Below are positions 60,681-64,000 of a stretch of DNA of 64,000 nt, in pieces. This DNA comes from JAFIEN01 sp051859505. Its GTDB lineage: Bacteria > Pseudomonadota > Alphaproteobacteria > Rhodobacterales > Rhodobacteraceae. The stretch is taken from the NCBI GenBank assembly GCA_051859505.1, contig JBHYFN010000015.1, forward strand, positions 16,624 through 80,623, given 5' to 3'. The notes under the pieces were generated by a model. The model saw only the letters and a program-made list of their open reading frames with translations, ran no database searches and had not been told where the DNA came from. The stretch's first letter is position 1. Each line of letters begins with the position of its first letter. The translations under genes were made by a program, and so were the position numbers.

Positions 60681-62281
60681 TGCTGCGCTTCCTCTCCACG
60701 CTGCCGTTCTTCGTGATGATGATGGGCATCGGATCGCTGGCGATGCTTCTGCCCTCGATCCATGCGCTGACACGCGGGGATTATTTCACCTCGCGGACCT
60801 TCTTTTACGGGGCGGTGCTGGGGCTGGTCCTGTCGCTCTTGATCGGCATCGCGCTGCAGGGATTGCGGCCCCGAAGCATGGTGCGGACGCAGCTGACCTC
60901 GCTGCTGGCGGCCTTTGTGGTGCTGCCGGTCCTCTTTGCCGTGCCGTTTCACGAAACGGTGCGGACCCTCAGCTTTCAGAACGCCTGGTTCGAGATGGTG
61001 TCAAGCTTCACCACCACCGGCGCCACCCTGTTCGACAATCCCAGGCGGCTGAACCCCTCGCTGCATCTGTGGCGGGCCACGGTGGGGTGGCTGGGGGGGC
61101 TTCTGGTCTGGGTCACGGCGCTGTCGATCCTCGCGCCGATGAACCTTGGCGGCTTCGAGGTGCGCGCCGTCCGGCCGACGGGGGGCACGCGTCATGCCGG
61201 ACAGGCGCAGGGCAGGGGGCCGGGCAGTGGGCCGGGCAATGGGCTGGGCATGGGGCCAGGCATGGGGCCGGTCAGTGTGCAGGGCAGTCTGCAGGGGGGG
61301 CCGGGGGGCACGGCCGACCCCTCCGAGCGGCTGGCACGCTTCGGGCTGCGGCTCTTTCCGATCTATGCCGGGCTGACGGGGATCCTCTGGATCGGCCTGA
61401 TGATGGCGGGCGAGCCCTCGGTCGTCGCCCTGTCGCATGCGATGTCGACGCTGGCGACCTCGGGCATCTCGCCCATCGGCGGGCTGGAGCGCAGCACCGG
61501 CGCGATCTGGGGCGAGGGGCTGATCTTCCTGTTCCTGTTCTTCGCCGTCTCGCGCCTGACCTTTTCGGGCCGCCTCGTGGGCGACGAGCCGCGCAACCTG
61601 CGCCGCGATCCCGAACTGGGCATGGCGCTGTTCTTCCTCGCCTCGGTCAGCGGGCTGCTGTTTGCCCGCCATTTCCTTGGCGCCGAGGGCGGCACGATGC
61701 GCGAGGCGGTGGCGGCCCTTTGGGGCGCGCTGTTCACGGTGCTGTCCTTCCTGACGACGACCGGCTTTGAATCGCGCAACTGGCTGGGGGCGACGGATTG
61801 GTCGGGGCTCAGGACGCCGGGGCTGATCCTGGTGGGCCTCGCGCTGATCGGCGGCGGGGTGGCGACCACGGCGGGCGGGGTCAAGCTGCTGAGGATCTAT
61901 GCGCTTTACAAGCACGGCCAGCGCGAGCTTGACCGGCTGATCCATCCCTCCTCGGTTGGCGGTGGCGGCAGGGAGATGCGCCAGATCCGCCGCCAGGGCG
62001 CGCAGATCAGCTGGATCTTCTTCATGCTGTTCGCGCTTTCGGTGACGGTGGTGATGGCGCTTCTGTCGCTGACCGGGGTGCAGTTCGAAACCGCCATGGT
62101 GCTGGCGGTGGCGGCGCTTTCGACAACCGGGCCATTGGCCTCGGTCGCCGCCGAAAACCCGATTTCCTATGCCGGCCTGTCGGATACCGGGCGGATGATC
62201 CTTGCGGCGGCTATGGTGCTGGGCCGGATGGAGACGCTGGCCCTGATCGCCCTCTTCAATCCTGATTTCTGGCGATCATGA
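60680..62281 (+). CDS. trkH: Trk potassium transporter membrane subunit TrkH, with Gly-rich insertion
   Basis: 533-aa potassium channel-like transporter of the inner membrane with four pore repeats (SFTTTGATLF, ATSGISPIGG, FLTTTGFESRN and AALSTTGPLAS selectivity segments). Residues about 171-212 form a Gly/Pro/Gln-rich loop (GPGSGPGNGLGMGPGMGPV) encoded by a 12-bp tandem repeat, placed between membrane segments after GGFEVRAVRPTGG. This loop is not standard for the family. It is paired with trkA by overlap. Confidence 0.92.
   Translation: MLRFLSTLPFFVMMMGIGSLAMLLPSIHALTRGDYFTSRTFFYGAVLGLVLSLLIGIALQGLRPRSMVRTQLTSLLAAFVVLPVLFAVPFHETVRTLSFQNAWFEMVSSFTTTGATLFDNPRRLNPSLHLWRATVGWLGGLLVWVTALSILAPMNLGGFEVRAVRPTGGTRHAGQAQGRGPGSGPGNGLGMGPGMGPVSVQGSLQGGPGGTADPSERLARFGLRLFPIYAGLTGILWIGLMMAGEPSVVALSHAMSTLATSGISPIGGLERSTGAIWGEGLIFLFLFFAVSRLTFSGRLVGDEPRNLRRDPELGMALFFLASVSGLLFARHFLGAEGGTMREAVAALWGALFTVLSFLTTTGFESRNWLGATDWSGLRTPGLILVGLALIGGGVATTAGGVKLLRIYALYKHGQRELDRLIHPSSVGGGGREMRQIRRQGAQISWIFFMLFALSVTVVMALLSLTGVQFETAMVLAVAALSTTGPLASVAAENPISYAGLSDTGRMILAAAMVLGRMETLALIALFNPDFWRS
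61205..61300 (+). repeat. in-frame 12-bp tandem repeat, about eight units, in trkH
   Basis: Eight degenerate 12-base units in register with the frame, for example GGGCCGGGCAGT (61217), GGGCCGGGCAAT (61229), GGGCTGGGCATG (61241) and GGGCCAGGCATG (61253). Each encodes a tetrapeptide such as GPGS, GPGN, GLGM or GPGM. Confidence 0.9.
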
Positions 62282-62411
62282 CAGGCAAAGTTGACACAGG
62301 CGGCGGAAACCCCTGATTTTGGGCTGGAATACTCGCGGCGGCCACGACATACTGCCGCCGAAAAGAGACAGGGCCGGGTGCGCCCGCAAGAACAATAAAG
62401 GGACGGATGAC
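62282..62411 (+). promoter_or_regulatory. hfq promoter region
   Basis: 130-base spacer between trkH and hfq. TTGACA at 62291-62296 is the best -35-like box, with GATTTT about 18 bases on as a weak -10; GGGACGG (62399-62405) is the likely ribosome site. The spacing suggests hfq-hflX have their own promoter in addition to read-through. Confidence 0.5.
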
Positions 62412-62645
62412 ATGGCGTCGGACAAGCAGAACCTGCAGGACGCGTTCCTCAATCATGTGCGCAAGACCAAGGTGCCGGTGACGATCTTCCTGATCAACGG
62501 CGTCAAGCTGCAGGGCGTGATCACCTGGTTTGACAGCTTCTGCGTGCTTCTGCGCCGTGACGGACAATCGCAGCTTGTCTACAAATCGGCGATCTCGACG
62601 ATCATGCCGTCGCAGCCGATCAACCTTTATGATGGTGAAGACTGA
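62412..62645 (+). CDS. hfq: RNA chaperone Hfq
   Basis: 77-aa hexameric Sm-like protein that binds small RNAs and mRNAs. It has the conserved LQDAFLNHVRKTKVPVTIFL-type Sm1 region, GVKLQGVITWFDSFCVLL and the Sm2 YKSAISTIMPSQPI motif. The ATG at 62412 gives the standard start MASDKQNLQDAF; the longer in-frame start would run into the promoter region. hflX follows after 2 bases. Confidence 0.96.
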   Translation: MASDKQNLQDAFLNHVRKTKVPVTIFLINGVKLQGVITWFDSFCVLLRRDGQSQLVYKSAISTIMPSQPINLYDGED

Positions 62646-62647
62646 CC

Positions 62648-63928
62648 TTGCTGGAACATGACAGGCCCGTCACCCGGGCCTGGGTCCTTCATCCCGACAT
62701 CAAGGCCGATCCCGACCGGCGCGATGCCGATTTCGCGCTCGAGGAGGCGGTATCCCTTGCCGCCGCCCTGCCGGACCTCGAGGTTCTGGGGGCCGAGATC
62801 GTGCGCCTGCCCAGGGTGCAGCCGGGGATGCTGTTCGGCTCGGGCAAGATCGACGAGCTGAAAGAGCGGCTGGGCGCGGACGAGGTCGAGCTTGTCCTGA
62901 TCGACGGTCATGTCAGCCCGATCCAGCAACGCAACCTGGAAAAGGCGTGGAAGGTCAAGATCCTCGACCGGACGGGCCTGATCCTCGAGATCTTCGGCGA
63001 CCGCGCCCGGACGCGCGAGGGCGTGTTGCAGGTCGAGATGGCGGCGCTGAGCTATCAACGCTCGCGCCTCGTGCGGGCCTGGACCCATCTGGAACGCCAG
63101 CGCGGCGGCCTTGGTTTCGTGGGCGGCCCCGGCGAAACCCAGCAAGAGGCCGACCGGCGGGCGATCGACACCCAGCTGGTCCGGCTGCGGCGGCAGCTGG
63201 ACAAGGTGGCCCGCACAAGGACGCTGCACCGGGCGGGGCGGGCCAAGGTGCCCTATCCGGTGGTGGCGCTGGTGGGCTATACGAATGCGGGCAAATCGAC
63301 GCTGTTCAACCGGCTGACCGGGGCCGAGGTTCTGGCCAAGGACATGCTCTTTGCCACGCTGGACCCGACGATGCGGCGGATCCTGCTGCCCTCGGGGCAG
63401 GAGGTGATCCTGTCGGATACGGTGGGCTTCATCTCGGCCCTGCCGACGGAACTGGTCGCGGCCTTCCGGGCGACGCTGGAAGAGGTGCTGGACGCCGACC
63501 TGATCCTGCATCTGCGCGACATCAGCCATCCGCAGACCGAGGAACAGGCCGAGGATGTGCGCGCGATCCTGACCTCGCTGGGCGTGGCCGAGGAGGTGCC
63601 GGTGCTCGAGGTCTGGAACAAGCTCGACCGGCTGGAGCCCGAGGCGCATGAGGCGGTGACGGTGCAGGCGGCGCGGACCGACGGGGTGCTGGCGGTTTCG
63701 GCGCTGACGGGCGAGGGGCTGGAGGCGCTGGTGGAGGCGGTCTCCGGGCGGGTCTCGGTGCCGCGGGTCGAGGATTGGGTGGAGGTGCCGTTTACGGCGG
63801 GGCGGGCGCGGGCCTGGCTCTTTGATCGGGGCGTCGTGCAGGACGAGGTGCAGGGCGAGGGCGGCTGGCGGCTGCGGGTGCTCTGGACAGAGGTGCAGAA
63901 GGCGCGGTTCGGCCGGCAGTCGGGGTAG
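62648..63928 (+). CDS. hflX: ribosome-associated GTPase HflX
   Basis: 426-aa GTPase that splits stalled ribosomes. An N-terminal domain (GSGKIDEL...EVELVLIDGHVSPIQQRNLEKAW) leads to the HflX signature GGLGFVGGPGETQQEADRR, a coiled-coil, and the G domain: G1 VGYTNAGKSTLFN (about 208-220), G3 DTVGFI and G4 NKLD. The start is a TTG at 62648, 2 bases after hfq; no in-frame ATG lies nearby, so this rare start is accepted. Confidence 0.92.
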   Translation: MLEHDRPVTRAWVLHPDIKADPDRRDADFALEEAVSLAAALPDLEVLGAEIVRLPRVQPGMLFGSGKIDELKERLGADEVELVLIDGHVSPIQQRNLEKAWKVKILDRTGLILEIFGDRARTREGVLQVEMAALSYQRSRLVRAWTHLERQRGGLGFVGGPGETQQEADRRAIDTQLVRLRRQLDKVARTRTLHRAGRAKVPYPVVALVGYTNAGKSTLFNRLTGAEVLAKDMLFATLDPTMRRILLPSGQEVILSDTVGFISALPTELVAAFRATLEEVLDADLILHLRDISHPQTEEQAEDVRAILTSLGVAEEVPVLEVWNKLDRLEPEAHEAVTVQAARTDGVLAVSALTGEGLEALVEAVSGRVSVPRVEDWVEVPFTAGRARAWLFDRGVVQDEVQGEGGWRLRVLWTEVQKARFGRQSG

Positions 63929-64000
63929 GGCGGCGGTTTGGGGGCCGGTTTGGGGGGGCGGTGGGGGTGGGCCCCCCCACCCCCCCGCCCCCCCCCGCCC
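63929..64000. other. G-run/C-run end of the window
   Basis: The last 72 bases are nearly pure G then C runs (GGGGGTGGGCCCCCCCACCCCC). They can form a strong hairpin behind hflX and may be its terminator. Homopolymer lengths here are hard to sequence, so I would not trust the exact bases. Confidence 0.4.

Overview
The window is a G+C-rich alphaproteobacterial chromosome segment with strongly G/C-ending codons, almost certainly from the Rhodobacteraceae (Rhodobacter and relatives). The best support is the right-hand block, where dusB(nifR3)-ntrB-ntrC-ntrY-ntrX-trkA-trkH-hfq-hflX are collinear as in Rhodobacter. A one-cysteine DksA, a fused IspDF and an NtrC without GAFTGA agree with this. I see no rRNA, tRNA, CRISPR array, transposase or prophage gene.

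Layout. 1-16654 is a sugar-acid uptake and catabolism island. It holds an Opp/Dpp-type ABC importer (its first permease is cut by the window edge), then UxuA-type mannonate dehydratase, a uronate-dehydrogenase-like SDR, a beta-propeller lactonase, a ManD-type mannonate dehydratase, a galactonate-dehydratase-like enolase-superfamily protein, an RraA-fold aldolase-like protein and two convergent mandelate-racemase-type paralogues. A second importer follows (binding protein, two permeases, UgpC/MsmX-like ATPase). The set reads as: import of uronides or aldonates, oxidation of uronate to aldarolactone, lactone hydrolysis, dehydration to 2-keto-3-deoxy acids, and possibly direct aldol cleavage. 16775-20503 is dnaB, pyrE and pyrC on the minus strand. 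20736-31399 is mixed: small unknown proteins, glutaryl-CoA dehydrogenase, a MoxR/VWA module flanking a duplicated secreted-protein gene, xthA, a methyltransferase-TPR fusion, erpA and a YbaK-type deacylase. 31484-42346 carries glnE, the Entner-Doudoroff pair edd-eda behind a LacI-type operator, rlmI, a PIN protein, an M48 protease and a DUF2927 lipoprotein. 42961-51792 has dksA, an FAD monooxygenase, two c-type cytochromes, hpt, two Sel1-repeat proteins, a Coq10/RatA-like protein and the ispDF-pgpA-cinA operon. 52029-63928 is the nitrogen-regulation, potassium-uptake and Hfq/HflX block.

Non-coding structure is the other theme. Two loci (10563-10619 and 19389-19446) carry the same architecture of two adjacent AATT-core palindromes inside an outer stem. 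A G+C-rich dispersed repeat occurs at 16774-16840, where it encodes the tail of DnaB, and at 34611-34712. Short tandem repeats with 11-, 12- or 15-bp units recur in coding linkers and spacers (4319, 20641, 26543, 40741, 43451, 49100, 61205). The tandem duplication at 25138-26536 copied a secreted-protein gene together with the tail of moxR and the first codons of the VWA gene.

I found no clearly new defence or mobile system. The best candidates for undescribed biology are the sugar-acid island with its RraA-type enzyme, the MoxR/secreted-pair/VWA module, and the paired-palindrome element.
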